Assembly: GCA_937923575.1 (NCBI GenBank)
Contig: CALDUL010000037.1
Span: forward strand, 1-64,000
Reading direction: 5' to 3'
DNA length: 64,000 nt
Source of the DNA: an uncultured Algimonas sp.
Lineage (GTDB): Bacteria > Pseudomonadota > Alphaproteobacteria > Caulobacterales > Maricaulaceae
Positions within the stretch are counted from its first letter, which is position 1; every line of letters starts with the position of its first letter. Positions 40,135 through 50,284 of this stretch are shown here, piece by piece. The translations under genes were made by a program, and so were the position numbers. The notes below the pieces were generated by a model. That model worked only from the letters and a program-made list of their open reading frames with translations, had not been told where the DNA came from and made no database searches.

Positions 40135-40150
40135 CGCGCTCTCGGTTGCG

Positions 40151-41023
40151 CTAGCCCAGCTTGCGCTTCGGCAGTTCGGAGAAATTTCCGGCGCGCCTTT
40201 GCCCCTTGGCGGCCATGGCCTCCATCATTTCCTGCGGTAGCAGCATGGACATGTTCCATACCGCAATATTGTCGAGCGCCTCCGCCGTCGTGTGGTCGCG
40301 CGAATAGTTTATGATCCGCTTGCAGCCATAGATCGCGAGCGGAGGCTTGGTCGCGATCTCGCGTGCCATCGCCATGGCGTGGTCGAGCAGCGCTGCCTCA
40401 TCGGGCAGCACGGTATTAAACAGCCCACGGCGTTCGCATTCCTCTGCCCCCATCTTGCGGCCTGTGTAGGCGAGCTCTCGCACCACGCCTTCGGGCATGT
40501 GGTTGAGAATGCGCGGGAAGGTCCCGACATCCGCCGTCATGCCGACGTTGATCTCGTAGATGGTGATATAGCTGTCCGCGCTGCCGAGCCGGATGTCACA
40601 GGCCGTGATCAGGTCCACCCCGCCGCCGATGCAGCCGCCGTGAACCGCCGCGATGACGGGCACGCGGCATTCCTCCAGCGCGTTGAAGCAGTCCTGCAGC
40701 CGCAGGACCTCGAGGTAGAAGGCCGCGCCGGCTTGCGGGTGGTTCTTGTCGGAGCCGAGCTCATTGCCGCCGAACATGGACACGTCGATCCCGGCGGTGA
40801 AGATGGGCCGCTCGCCCCCTTGTCCTTCTATGGCTGTGTCAGCGGAAATCACGATGCACCGTGCGCGCGCATTGTCGTCGATGTCGCGGACGATGGCGGG
40901 CAGGTCGACCCAGAAAGACGGGCTCATCGCATTGCGCTTTTCCGGCCGCGACAAGCGGATATGCGCGACGCCGTCATCGACCGAGACGGTGAAACATTCG
41001 TAGTTGGTTTTCATGTCAGACAT
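40151..41023 (-). CDS. Crotonase/enoyl-CoA hydratase family protein (dienoyl-CoA isomerase-like)
   Basis: AHIRLSRPEKRNAMSPSFWVDLPAIVRDIDDNARARCIVIS...FTAGIDVSMFGG...AAVHGGCIGGGVDLITACDIRLGSADSYITIYEINVGMTADVG. Confidence 0.93.
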   Translation of the reverse strand: MSDMKTNYECFTVSVDDGVAHIRLSRPEKRNAMSPSFWVDLPAIVRDIDDNARARCIVISADTAIEGQGGERPIFTAGIDVSMFGGNELGSDKNHPQAGAAFYLEVLRLQDCFNALEECRVPVIAAVHGGCIGGGVDLITACDIRLGSADSYITIYEINVGMTADVGTFPRILNHMPEGVVRELAYTGRKMGAEECERRGLFNTVLPDEAALLDHAMAMAREIATKPPLAIYGCKRIINYSRDHTTAEALDNIAVWNMSMLLPQEMMEAMAAKGQRRAGNFSELPKRKLG

Positions 41024-42132
41024 TAGCCATTGCCCTTTTCGTTCAGCGTGAACAGCGCGGCCCGGGTCGGGTCCGCGCGGCCGTTCAGCAGGTCGTTGTA
41101 CGTCACCAGAAGCTCGCTCATGCCTGCCGGTTCACTGATGCTCATCCAGCCTGCCGCATCGCCCAGAAACGGGATCCACCGCTCGCCGAGCCGCTTGGCA
41201 AAACCGTCCGAACCCCAATCCTTCATCCGCGATTTGGCGTAGTCCGGCGCGAAGAACAGCGTCAGCCGCGCGCCTTTGGTCGGCTTGGGCGCCGCGTCGC
41301 CCTGCCAGTGCGATTTCCCGACCGAGCAGGCGTAGACGACGTTCTCGCCCAAACGGTCATAGAGGCGGCTCATCAGCGCGCCATTGCCGGCCATGTCGAC
41401 GATAACGGTCGGGACGGTCTCCAGCGTTTCCGCATCCTCATAGGTCACCACGCGGTCGTAATATCCCGTGCTTTCCACAAAGGCCTTATTGCCCGCTGAC
41501 GTCAGCCCGATGACCTCAATGCCTGTCCCGTCCTTGGCGCGCTTGGACAGGCAATAGGCCGTGCCCAGCGCAGTCTTGGATGACGCGCTGGTCAGCACGA
41601 CGCGCGATGCGCCGAACATGTTTTCGCTCGCGATGAAGTCGTCGATCAGAAAACTCGTCATGAAGAGCGGGCGCAGCACGGGCTGGATCGCCTTTTGAAC
41701 GGCGTAGCTGGGGTCGGAGTCGGTGCGCGTGTAGCTGTTATAGACCGGGTGCAGTTCCTTGCGGTGCGCGGCGCCGTCCTGGAATCCGTGCGGGCTGATC
41801 TTCACGGGGCGAATGGTGAACTGATCCGCGATGGGCAGGAAACCGTAGACTTCGGTGCCGACGGCCACGTCCGGACAGCGGGACTCGGTCACCGTCGCAA
41901 AGCCCCAGACCGGCATGCGACCCTGACGGTCTTCGCCGAAGCCGTAAGCCTTGGGGTTGAAATAGTGCCAGTAACCAATCTGGTCGCCGAAGACCATATA
42001 GGTGACATTGTTGGCCGTCACCGCGAAGCTGTCGATGGAGACGCGGACCTCGCCCGCGTCCAGCGGTTTGGGCGGAACCTCCGCAATCGTGACGGCGGCA
42101 GGATCGGAGCGATCGACAAGTAAGGTTTTCAT
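41023..42132 (-). CDS. DUF2855 family protein
   Basis: VRVSIDSFAVTANNVTYMVFGDQIGYWHYFNPKAYGFGEDRQGRMPVWGFATV. Confidence 0.9.
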   Translation of the reverse strand: MKTLLVDRSDPAAVTIAEVPPKPLDAGEVRVSIDSFAVTANNVTYMVFGDQIGYWHYFNPKAYGFGEDRQGRMPVWGFATVTESRCPDVAVGTEVYGFLPIADQFTIRPVKISPHGFQDGAAHRKELHPVYNSYTRTDSDPSYAVQKAIQPVLRPLFMTSFLIDDFIASENMFGASRVVLTSASSKTALGTAYCLSKRAKDGTGIEVIGLTSAGNKAFVESTGYYDRVVTYEDAETLETVPTVIVDMAGNGALMSRLYDRLGENVVYACSVGKSHWQGDAAPKPTKGARLTLFFAPDYAKSRMKDWGSDGFAKRLGERWIPFLGDAAGWMSISEPAGMSELLVTYNDLLNGRADPTRAALFTLNEKGNG

Positions 42133-43196
42133 AAGCCGGGCTCTATCATCACTTTGACCACGCCGTCAGCCCGCGCGTCGAATAGCGCATATGCGTCAGC
42201 GCCCTGTTCCAGCGAGAAGCGGTGGGTGAACATGTCCGCGCCGCGGATCTTGCCCTGCTCGAACAGCGTAAACAGCTCCGGCCAATTCTCGACGATATTG
42301 GCGATGCCCGCGTGGATGGAGACGGTCTTGCCTTGCGCCCGCCGCAGGGGCGGGACACCGCCAACGGCGTCCTGGACGATGCCGAGAATGCTGACTGATC
42401 CGCCGACACGGGCCAGCCGGATGCTCTCGTCGATCGTGCTAGCCAGCCCCACGGCTTCGACCACCACGTCCACGCCGACGCCCTTTGTCGCTTCCTTAAT
42501 GGCCGCGCGGGCCACGTCTGGGGCGTAGCTCTCCGCGCCGAACGCTTCGCTTTGCGCGCGGCGCGCTTCGACCGGGTCTATGGTGAAGACGCGCTCTGCG
42601 CCCAGTGCCAGCGCGATCTCGGCGGCCATCAGTCCGACCGGGCCCTGGCCGATGACGCAGACTGTGTCGCCTTCGCGGAAGTCCGCGCGGCGGACGCCGA
42701 AATGCGCCGTGGCGGCGGCGTCGGTCAGAAGGACGGCCTGTTCGTCGCTGACATAGTCGGGGATCGGCACGGCCGCTGTCTCGGCGGCGAAGACTTCCAG
42801 ATATTCCGCTTGCCCGCCCTGTAGGATCGGGCTGATCCCGTAGGCGACGCCCGGGCTGTTGCCGGAGCAGCGGCGGATGTCGCCGCGCGCGCAGGCCGCG
42901 CATTGCCCGCAACCCGCCCCGCCCGCGACCAGAACGCGGTCACCGATCTTGTAGCTCGGCGTATTGGCGCCGACTTCGACGACCCGGCCGATGGTTTCGT
43001 GACCCGTGCAGAACTTCGGCTGCGGAGCGCTGTAGTCGAACGGCCCGATCCGGTCGCCGTGATAGAGATGCAGATCCGAGCCGCAGATGGAGCAATGGCT
43101 GACCTCGATGATGAGGTTGTGCGGGCTCGACAATTTTGGATCGGGAAAGGAATCGTAGCGAATATCGCGAGGGCCGTGGAAGACGAGAGCTTTCAT
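42129..43196 (-). CDS. Zinc-dependent alcohol dehydrogenase (MDR superfamily)
   Basis: HCSICGSDLHLYHGDRIG...CTGHETIGRVVEVG...GDRVLVAGGAGCGQCAACARGDIRRC...VCVIGQGPVGLMAAEIAL. Confidence 0.93.
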   Translation of the reverse strand: MKALVFHGPRDIRYDSFPDPKLSSPHNLIIEVSHCSICGSDLHLYHGDRIGPFDYSAPQPKFCTGHETIGRVVEVGANTPSYKIGDRVLVAGGAGCGQCAACARGDIRRCSGNSPGVAYGISPILQGGQAEYLEVFAAETAAVPIPDYVSDEQAVLLTDAAATAHFGVRRADFREGDTVCVIGQGPVGLMAAEIALALGAERVFTIDPVEARRAQSEAFGAESYAPDVARAAIKEATKGVGVDVVVEAVGLASTIDESIRLARVGGSVSILGIVQDAVGGVPPLRRAQGKTVSIHAGIANIVENWPELFTLFEQGKIRGADMFTHRFSLEQGADAYALFDARADGVVKVMIEPGL

Positions 43197-43285
43197 AAGT
43201 CTTCCTTAACCACGTTTCGCATTCGTGGTGTGGAAATTGCACGCTATTGGGACTCCGTGAACCCGAATGAGCGAAGACGTCGCCC

Positions 43286-44413
43286 ATGGACATGACGTCT
43301 GATATCGCCCCTGCGCCCCGCACGACCGAGGACCGCCTCTCCGCGACGGCGCGCTATGGCTATATTCCCGGGCTCGACGGGCTGCGAGCCATCGCCGTGC
43401 TGATCGTGCTGGTCGCGCATTTCGGGCTGAGCCACATCGTGCCGGGCGGGTTCGGCGTGACGGTCTTCTTCTTCATCTCCGGTTTTCTGATCACGCGCCT
43501 GCTGATCGCGGAGGGCGAGAAGAAAGGCCGAATCGGGCTGAAGGATTTCTACATTCGGCGCTTCATCCGCCTCATTCCCGCGCTGATCGGCATGACCGTG
43601 GTGAGCTCGCTCGTGCATATTTGGCTCGGGCTCGGCTCGCCCACGGCGGGCGAGTTTGCCGCTGCCAATCTCTACGCCACCAACTACTACCAGATCGCGC
43701 AGCAAGCCGCGGGCAATGCGCCTTATATGAGCTGGACGCCGCTCTGGTCGCTGGCGGTGGAGGAGCATTTCTACCTGCTCTTCCCGGCGCTGCTGGTGTT
43801 GCTGGCGCGTGACTGGCGCAAGGTCTTCTTCGCCCTGCTGGCGGTCATCATGGTTGTGCCGCTCTGGCGGCTGGGGGTGAGCCTGTTGTCGCCGGAGACG
43901 GCTGAGCTCTATACCTATATGGCGACGGATGCGCGGATCGACAGCATCGCCTATGGCTGCCTGTTTTCGATCGGGCTGCATTTGCTGGGCTCGCCAGACC
44001 GCCTGCGCGTGCTGGTCGGCTATGTTCCGGCGGTGCTGGCGCTCATCGCTCTGCTCGCGACTTTCGTCATCCGCGATGACATGTTTCGCCAAGTGCTGCG
44101 CTTCTCGGTCCAAGGCGGAGCGATCGGTGTGCTGATGCTGAACCTCTATTATGGCCGCATGTTCGGCTGGGCTTTCCCGATCCTAGAGCTCGCCCCGCTG
44201 CGCTGGATCGGCCGTGTCTCCTACGGCCTCTATCTCTGGCACTTCCCCGTGCTCGATCTCGTGCGCCGCGCAGAGTGGTCGACTCCCGTGACCATCGTGG
44301 TCGCGCTTGCGGCAAGCTTCGCGATCACAGCTATCAGCTTCTATTTCTGGGAGCAGAAGTTCGTGCGTCTTCGCAAGCGCTTCGGCGCTCACATCGTCAA
44401 GGCGCCGGGCTAG
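43286..44413 (+). CDS. Acyltransferase family 3 (OafA/YrhL type)
   Basis: YIPGLDGLRAIAVLIVLVAHFGLSHIVPGGFGVTVFFFISGFLITRLLIAEGEKKGRIGLKDFYIRRFIRLIPAL. Confidence 0.93.
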   Translation: MDMTSDIAPAPRTTEDRLSATARYGYIPGLDGLRAIAVLIVLVAHFGLSHIVPGGFGVTVFFFISGFLITRLLIAEGEKKGRIGLKDFYIRRFIRLIPALIGMTVVSSLVHIWLGLGSPTAGEFAAANLYATNYYQIAQQAAGNAPYMSWTPLWSLAVEEHFYLLFPALLVLLARDWRKVFFALLAVIMVVPLWRLGVSLLSPETAELYTYMATDARIDSIAYGCLFSIGLHLLGSPDRLRVLVGYVPAVLALIALLATFVIRDDMFRQVLRFSVQGGAIGVLMLNLYYGRMFGWAFPILELAPLRWIGRVSYGLYLWHFPVLDLVRRAEWSTPVTIVVALAASFAITAISFYFWEQKFVRLRKRFGAHIVKAPG

Positions 44414-44419
44414 GACTGA

Positions 44420-45736
44420 TCAGCGGATGATGTTCACCCGCGCGACGGACCGACGCGATCCGGGCCGCCACCACGCAGGCTCACGCGCCCAGAGCTTGGC
44501 GGTCGTCGCCACGAACAGGAACCAAGACAGATCGTTCTGCTGCAGGATCGAGCTCTCCGAGATCGAGAAGCCGATGAAGAAGATGATCGACAGCACAACC
44601 CAATAGGTCTCCACCCCGCCCGATTTGATGCGCGCCAGGCTCATCAGCACGGTCGGGATCAGCAGGGCCGCGAACATGACGATGGCGACCAGCCCGCCGG
44701 ACAGCCATGTGTCGAACCAGCCATTATGCGCCGTCGGCACGGCCCATTGCAGGACAGAGCGCGTTTCGTAGCTCGGGCCCAGCGGGTCCATCCAGAACAC
44801 GCCGTAACCGTAGCCGAGGAACGGCCTTTGCTCGATCGCGCGGGTCAGCAGCGTCCAGATATCGGTCCGGCCGGTCAGTGTCGGGTCCTTGCCGATCAAC
44901 GCCAACGCTTCCTCTGGCACGGCGAAGGCCACGGTCACGATAGCGGCCACACCGGCGAGAAAGGCGAAGACGACGGGAATGCGCAGGATCGGAAAACGAC
45001 GGAAAATGCGCAGCGCCAAAAACAGCCCGATCATGGTCATACTGATCAGCAGCGAGGTCTTGGACGTCGACATTAGCACCAGGGCGAAGCACAACATCCC
45101 TGTCGGCACCCAGAGCCAGCCGCGCTTGGGATTCACGGCAAAGGCGCACATCGACACGGCCAGACCCTTGGTCATCACCCCGCCGAGATAATTCTTCTCC
45201 ACCCACGGCCCGCGCCACGCGCCCTCATGGATGAATTGCATGATGCCGCGTTCGGGATTGCTCACAACCACGAAGAGCGTGATCAGGCACAGCGCCAACA
45301 TCACGCCCGCGATCCGCTCGATCATCTCTCCCCATTCGAACCGCGCGGCAAAGGCGAGGCCCGCAAAGGTCGTCATCAGCAGCGCGATGGAGCGCCGCAG
45401 CGTGCCCCCCGGATCGACCGACCAGAACATGGTGATGCCCATATAGAGCACGCAAAATACGATGAGAGGGTTGCAGCTCGCGAGCCGCAGAATACCGGGC
45501 ACGCGAAAACAGGCGAGCGCGAGAATACTGGCATAGACCGGATACCATAGCATTCGCCCGAATGCGCCGTCGCTCTGGTCCAGCGCAGTTGCGTCCGCGA
45601 ATGTCAAACCGATGATCGCGCCGGAGAAGAACAGCAGCACGATCATCCACACAAAGCCCTCGATCCCGCGCGCCAGCCCTATGTAGGCGAGGTTGCGCTG
45701 CTGGAGCTGCTCGAAGCTGTAGGTCGTCACGGCCAT
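44420..45736 (-). CDS. O-antigen ligase family protein
   Basis: 438 aa polytopic; GAWRGPWVEKNYLGGVMTKGLAVS...LTGRTDIWTLLTRAIEQRPFLGYGYGVFW...PTAHNGWFDTWLSGGLVA. Confidence 0.88.
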   Translation of the reverse strand: MAVTTYSFEQLQQRNLAYIGLARGIEGFVWMIVLLFFSGAIIGLTFADATALDQSDGAFGRMLWYPVYASILALACFRVPGILRLASCNPLIVFCVLYMGITMFWSVDPGGTLRRSIALLMTTFAGLAFAARFEWGEMIERIAGVMLALCLITLFVVVSNPERGIMQFIHEGAWRGPWVEKNYLGGVMTKGLAVSMCAFAVNPKRGWLWVPTGMLCFALVLMSTSKTSLLISMTMIGLFLALRIFRRFPILRIPVVFAFLAGVAAIVTVAFAVPEEALALIGKDPTLTGRTDIWTLLTRAIEQRPFLGYGYGVFWMDPLGPSYETRSVLQWAVPTAHNGWFDTWLSGGLVAIVMFAALLIPTVLMSLARIKSGGVETYWVVLSIIFFIGFSISESSILQQNDLSWFLFVATTAKLWAREPAWWRPGSRRSVARVNIIR

Positions 45737-45796
45737 GAACGGCCCATGCCGGGAGAAGGTTAGGGGGGCGTTAACTATAGTGGTGCGGGTTGGCGT

Positions 45797-46936
45797 CTAC
45801 TGCCGCATCAGGCCGCGGCTGATGATGACACGCATGATGTCGTTCGTGCCTTCCAATATCTGGTGCACGCGCAGATCTCGCACGATCCGCTCGACCTGAT
45901 AATCCGCAAGATAGCCATAGCCGCCGTGCACCTGCAGCGCGTCGTTGGCGATCTTGGAGCAGAGATCGGTCGCGAACCGCTTGGCCATTGCGCATTTCAC
46001 ACCCGCGTCCGGCAGTTTCTTGTCGAGCGCATCGGCGGCGGAATAGATCATCAGCTTCGAGGCTTCGAGCTCCGTCGCCATATCGGCGAGGCGGAACTGC
46101 GTGTTTTGGAAATCGCCGATGCGCTTGCCGAACTGCTTGCGCTCGCCCGCGTAATCGAGTGCGAGCTTCAGCGCCGTCTGCGCGCCGCCGAGCGAACACG
46201 CGCCGATATTGATACGCCCACCGTCCAGCCCCGCCATGGCGAAGCGAAAACCCTCTCCTTCTGCGCCAACCCTGTTGGCTGCCGGCACGCGGGCGTCCTC
46301 GAAAATGACCTGCGCTGTCGGCTGGGCGTTCCAGCCCATCTTTCGTTCCTGCGCGCCGAAGCTCACGCCCGGCATGTCCTTGTCGATGACGAAACAGCTC
46401 ACCCCGCGCGCGCCGTCATCGGACGTCCGTGCCATGGTGACATAGACATCCGACCAACCCGCGCCGGAAATGAACTGCTTTGATCCGTTCAGCACATAGT
46501 GGTCGCCGTCCCGCACCGCCTTGGTCGAGAGCGACGCGGCGTCCGATCCCGCGGCGGGCTCGGTCAGACAGTAGCTCGCAATCAGCTCGCCCGCCGTCAG
46601 CTTGGGCACATAGCGTGCGCGCAGCTCGTCGCCCGCAAAACGGTCCACCATCCAGGTCGCCATATTGTGGATCGTCATCATGGCGGTGTGGGAGACATCA
46701 CCAGACGCCAGCTGTTCGAAGACGATGGCGGAGGCGAGCCGCGACAGTGCCGTGCCGCCATGTTCTTCCGGCGTGTAGATGCCGAGAAAGCCGAGCTCAG
46801 CCGCGCGCTCGAACACGCTCCGGTCGAGGAACTTCTCCCGGTCCCACATCTCGGAATGGGGCGCGAGCTCGGAGGCGGCAAAACTCGCCGCCATATCGCG
46901 GATCATGGTGAGGTCTTCGTCGAGCTGGAAATCCAT
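45797..46936 (-). CDS. Acyl-CoA dehydrogenase family protein (isobutyryl-CoA-dehydrogenase-like)
   Basis: ELAPHSEMWDREKFLDRSVFERAAELGFLGIYTPEEHGG...YCLTEPAAGSDAASLSTKAVRDGDHYVLNGSKQFISGAG...QVHGGYGYLADYQVERIVRDLRVHQILEGTNDIMRVIISR. Confidence 0.95.
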   Translation of the reverse strand: MDFQLDEDLTMIRDMAASFAASELAPHSEMWDREKFLDRSVFERAAELGFLGIYTPEEHGGTALSRLASAIVFEQLASGDVSHTAMMTIHNMATWMVDRFAGDELRARYVPKLTAGELIASYCLTEPAAGSDAASLSTKAVRDGDHYVLNGSKQFISGAGWSDVYVTMARTSDDGARGVSCFVIDKDMPGVSFGAQERKMGWNAQPTAQVIFEDARVPAANRVGAEGEGFRFAMAGLDGGRINIGACSLGGAQTALKLALDYAGERKQFGKRIGDFQNTQFRLADMATELEASKLMIYSAADALDKKLPDAGVKCAMAKRFATDLCSKIANDALQVHGGYGYLADYQVERIVRDLRVHQILEGTNDIMRVIISRGLMRQ

Positions 46937-47028
46937 AGCGCCGACCTAGTCGCTTTGCGCGTAAGGGCAAGCGGCGCCGCCGTCGCATCCGTAATGTGTC
47001 GCGGGCCTTATCTGTTGCGGGTGTGGCG

Positions 47029-47400
47029 CTAGCCGAGCGCGACCCAGAGCAGGGCGGCCATGCCGACCAGTTCCAGCGCCATATAGAGTAGCGGAGCGCG
47101 CGAGATGCCACGGTCAATGATCGCCGACACCCCACGCCCGCCCGCCATGCCGCCCACGGCCAGCGCGACCGTCAGCGCAATGCCGCTGCGCAACTCCGGA
47201 TGCAGGGCTGCGATAAACAGCGCCGCGCCGATGGCCAGCCCGAAGCCGCCGTAGACACCGCGGATTTCATTGCGCATGTCGCGGTTCAGCTCCGGCAGGC
47301 CGAACTGCGCCGTGACTTTCGTGGGCGCGACAAGGCTTCCCACGCCCATCAGCGCGAACAGGACGCCGGTGATAACAAGGGTGATGATCGGCAGGCTCAT
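47029..47400 (-). CDS. DUF4345 domain-containing membrane protein
   Basis: VLFALMGVGSLVAPTKVTAQFGLPELNRDMRNEIRGVYGGFGLAIGAALFIAALHPELR. Confidence 0.8.
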   Translation of the reverse strand: MSLPIITLVITGVLFALMGVGSLVAPTKVTAQFGLPELNRDMRNEIRGVYGGFGLAIGAALFIAALHPELRSGIALTVALAVGGMAGGRGVSAIIDRGISRAPLLYMALELVGMAALLWVALG

Positions 47401-47607
47401 TCGCAGGGTTCTCTCACCAAAAGGCAGTCGGGGGTAGCATAGCCGGACCCAGGATGCGCGTCGTGCGAAATTCGTGCATGACGGGCGCAGCCGTTAACGA
47501 AGCGCATACCGTATAGACTCTGCGCTGTTCGCCGAGTGGAACGAACGTCCGGCTCACGGGTACTCTTGATTGTAATTAAGGCCTGCAATCAAGAACGGAC
47601 CACGGAC

Positions 47608-47934
47608 ATGAAAACGGCAATCATCGGAATGACAGGGTTCATCGCACTGGTCGGCGCATGCTGGGCCTATGCGGGCGAAGGTGTGGCGGCGGTCGGTAGC
47701 GATGTCGCCGCCGTGACGCGATCGGACGAGGCATCTGTTTTCGTGCGTCCCGTCGTCACCGCCATCGCGCCCGGCGTCATCGTCTATGCGCAGGACGGCA
47801 CGCGTATCGGGCCTGTTCGCGCCTACACCCAACGCGGCGAAGACATCCTCACGATCTGGGTCGGCCGGACGGAATATGCGCCCGGTTCCATCGTGATCGA
47901 AGACGGCCGCGCGGTGCTCGTGACGGCGGGCTAG
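47608..47934 (+). CDS. Small exported protein of unknown function
   Basis: MKTAIIGMTGFIALVGACWAYAGEGVAAVGSDVAAVTRS...; N-terminal signal-like segment. Confidence 0.5.
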   Translation: MKTAIIGMTGFIALVGACWAYAGEGVAAVGSDVAAVTRSDEASVFVRPVVTAIAPGVIVYAQDGTRIGPVRAYTQRGEDILTIWVGRTEYAPGSIVIEDGRAVLVTAG

Positions 47935-49064
47935 CCGCTCAACGCCTGTAGCGCCTCTTCCATGCGCCAAAGGCGGTCCTGACCCCAGACGATCGTCTCG
48001 CCGACGCGAAAGCTCGGCACGCCCCAGATGCCGCGCTCAAGCATCTCGGCGCGGTTCGCCTCTTCCTCCGCGCGCCAGCCGTCCGAGCCGAGATGGGCGG
48101 AGGCCTCAGCCCAATCCAGCCCGGCGCGCTCCACGATCCGGCGCAAGTTCTTGGGCTTGCCTGCGTCTATCCCTTCAGACCAGACGCCCGTGAGCCAGCT
48201 GCGCGCATAGGCGATGTCGAGACCGCGCTCTCTCGCATATGGGATCAGCGAATAGGCCATCTCGATAGGTTTCCCGACCGGATCGGTCAGCCAGCCGAAG
48301 GCTGTGCCGTGGCGGCGCGCCTCGCGCGCGGTGTCGGGCAGGATGTAGCGGCGCTTGGACCGCGGCACGGGCAGACCGCGCATGACCATGGGAAAGACGG
48401 GGCGCAGGCGCAGCTCGGCCTGATAGCTTTGCGCCAGTTCCGCGATCCGGTCGCGCACGATCGCGGTATAAGGCGAACGGAAGGACGCGTACCAATGGAT
48501 CACCGCGCCGCTCTCACCAGAGCCAGCCGGCACGGGCGGCGGCGCGTAGATCGGTGTGTCCGGCGCGCCGTCCTTGCGCGCGCCCAGCTCCGCCAGACGT
48601 GCTTCCAGATAGTGCAGCCGGTCCAGCCCCCAATACCACTCGCCCGCATAGTGGAGCATGCCGCCTTGGTAATGGCCGAGCGCGGCCAGCTGCGCGTCGG
48701 CGTCCTGCGTGTCTGTTGCGTGGGGGCGGGGATCGTAGGTAAAGTCCAGTCCTGCGCGCCGAGCCAGCGCCGCCGCGTCCTCTCGCGCATAGTGGCGCAG
48801 TCGCGCGGCCTCGGGATTGGCCGACGCGCTGGGCGCCCCGATCTCCAACACCTCCAGCTCCACGTCGTAACGTGCGCGGAACTCCGACATGACGGAGAGA
48901 AGCAGTTGGGAATAGGGGTCGGCGGGATCGTGAAAGAGCTGCACGCGGTGGGGTTGGCCGGAGCGGGCGCGCCGCGCCTCATGTTTTTGGCGCGCCGCAC
49001 GCAGGCGCGGCTCTCCCAACAGGTGCTGCATCAGTGGCGGCGTAATCATCGATTTCAAACCCAT
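47931..49064 (-). CDS. DsbA-like thioredoxin family protein (2-hydroxychromene-2-carboxylate isomerase-like)
   Basis: VQLFHDPADPYSQLLLSVM... and VIHWYASFRSPYTAIVRDRIAELAQSY...ERAGLDWAEASAHLGSDGWRAEEEANRAEMLERGIWGVPSFRVGETIVWGQDRLWRMEE. Confidence 0.85.
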   Translation of the reverse strand: MGLKSMITPPLMQHLLGEPRLRAARQKHEARRARSGQPHRVQLFHDPADPYSQLLLSVMSEFRARYDVELEVLEIGAPSASANPEAARLRHYAREDAAALARRAGLDFTYDPRPHATDTQDADAQLAALGHYQGGMLHYAGEWYWGLDRLHYLEARLAELGARKDGAPDTPIYAPPPVPAGSGESGAVIHWYASFRSPYTAIVRDRIAELAQSYQAELRLRPVFPMVMRGLPVPRSKRRYILPDTAREARRHGTAFGWLTDPVGKPIEMAYSLIPYARERGLDIAYARSWLTGVWSEGIDAGKPKNLRRIVERAGLDWAEASAHLGSDGWRAEEEANRAEMLERGIWGVPSFRVGETIVWGQDRLWRMEEALQALSG

Positions 49065-49121
49065 ATGTGAGTTTGGGAAATTCAGCGTGACGCCGCAAGA
49101 CTCAGCGCGCACGAACACATC

Positions 49122-50255
49122 ATGGATGGACGGATCACATTATACGGCATGCGTGCCTCGCTCTATACGGGGAAGGTCCGCGCTTACCTGCGTCGGAACT
49201 TTATCCCGGTCGTGGAGCGCGGGTCGGGCCATCCCGACTTCGCGCGCACCATCGTGCCGCAGGTCGGACGCTTCATCATGCCGGTCGTGGTGATGCCGGA
49301 CGGGACCGTGGTCCAAGACGGCACCGATATTCTGGATTATCTGCAGGATCAGGGCCTGGGACGCGAGCCGCTCTATCCCGAAAACGCGGTGCTCAAGGCC
49401 GTCTCGCTGCTATTCGAGCTCTTCGGTAATGAGGGGCTGCTGCGCCCGGCCATGCATTACCGCTGGAACTTCGACGAACAGAACCTGGCCTTCATCCGCC
49501 ACGCTTTCGACGATGTCCTGCCGGCCGGGATGAGCGCGGAGCAACGCAGCGTTATGTTCGACCACGCGTCCGGCCGCATGCGCAAGGCGGGTCGAATGTT
49601 CGGGGTGAGCGACGAGACTGCTCAGGCGATCGAGCGAAGCTATGCGGACTTTCTCGCGCGGTTCGACGCGCATCTTACGCACACGCCCTTCCTGCTCGGT
49701 GACCGCCCGACGATCGGCGATTACGGTCTGCTTAACCCGCTCTACGCCCATCTGGCGCGCGACCCTGTGCCGGGTGATATCATGCGCCGCAACGCGCCGC
49801 GCGTCTTCCGCTGGACCGAGCGGATGAACAGCCCGGAGACGAATGAGGAGCATAATCAGCAGACACCGAACGGCTTGTTCGCGCGGGACGCTCTGCCCGA
49901 CACGCTGCACGTGCTCATGTCTTATGTCGCCGAGGAATATCTCACCGAGATCACCGCCCATGTCGCTTTCATCAACGCGTGGCTGATCGACCCCGAGAGC
50001 GATTTGGAAAGCTTCCCACGCAGCATCGGTATGGCGGCGTTCGACTGGCGCGGGCAGCGAATAACGTCGGCGGTCATGCCCTACCGCCTCTATCTGTTGC
50101 AGCGCCTGACGGACCACGTGGCGCAGGCCTCGCCCGACGACCGCGCCGCGATCGAGGCGCTGTTCGACCACACCGGGCTGGGACCGCTACTCGGGCTGCG
50201 CGCCGATCGGCGGATCGAAAGGCGCAACCATCAGGAGGTCTGGGCCGACCACTAG
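49122..50255 (+). CDS. Glutathione S-transferase family protein
   Basis: ITLYGMRASLYTGKVRAYLRRNFIPVVERG...VGRFIMPVVVMPDGTVVQDGTDILDYLQDQG. Confidence 0.85.
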   Translation: MDGRITLYGMRASLYTGKVRAYLRRNFIPVVERGSGHPDFARTIVPQVGRFIMPVVVMPDGTVVQDGTDILDYLQDQGLGREPLYPENAVLKAVSLLFELFGNEGLLRPAMHYRWNFDEQNLAFIRHAFDDVLPAGMSAEQRSVMFDHASGRMRKAGRMFGVSDETAQAIERSYADFLARFDAHLTHTPFLLGDRPTIGDYGLLNPLYAHLARDPVPGDIMRRNAPRVFRWTERMNSPETNEEHNQQTPNGLFARDALPDTLHVLMSYVAEEYLTEITAHVAFINAWLIDPESDLESFPRSIGMAAFDWRGQRITSAVMPYRLYLLQRLTDHVAQASPDDRAAIEALFDHTGLGPLLGLRADRRIERRNHQEVWADH

Positions 50256-50284
50256 GGTCTGCTCATTTCAAACCATTACGCCGC

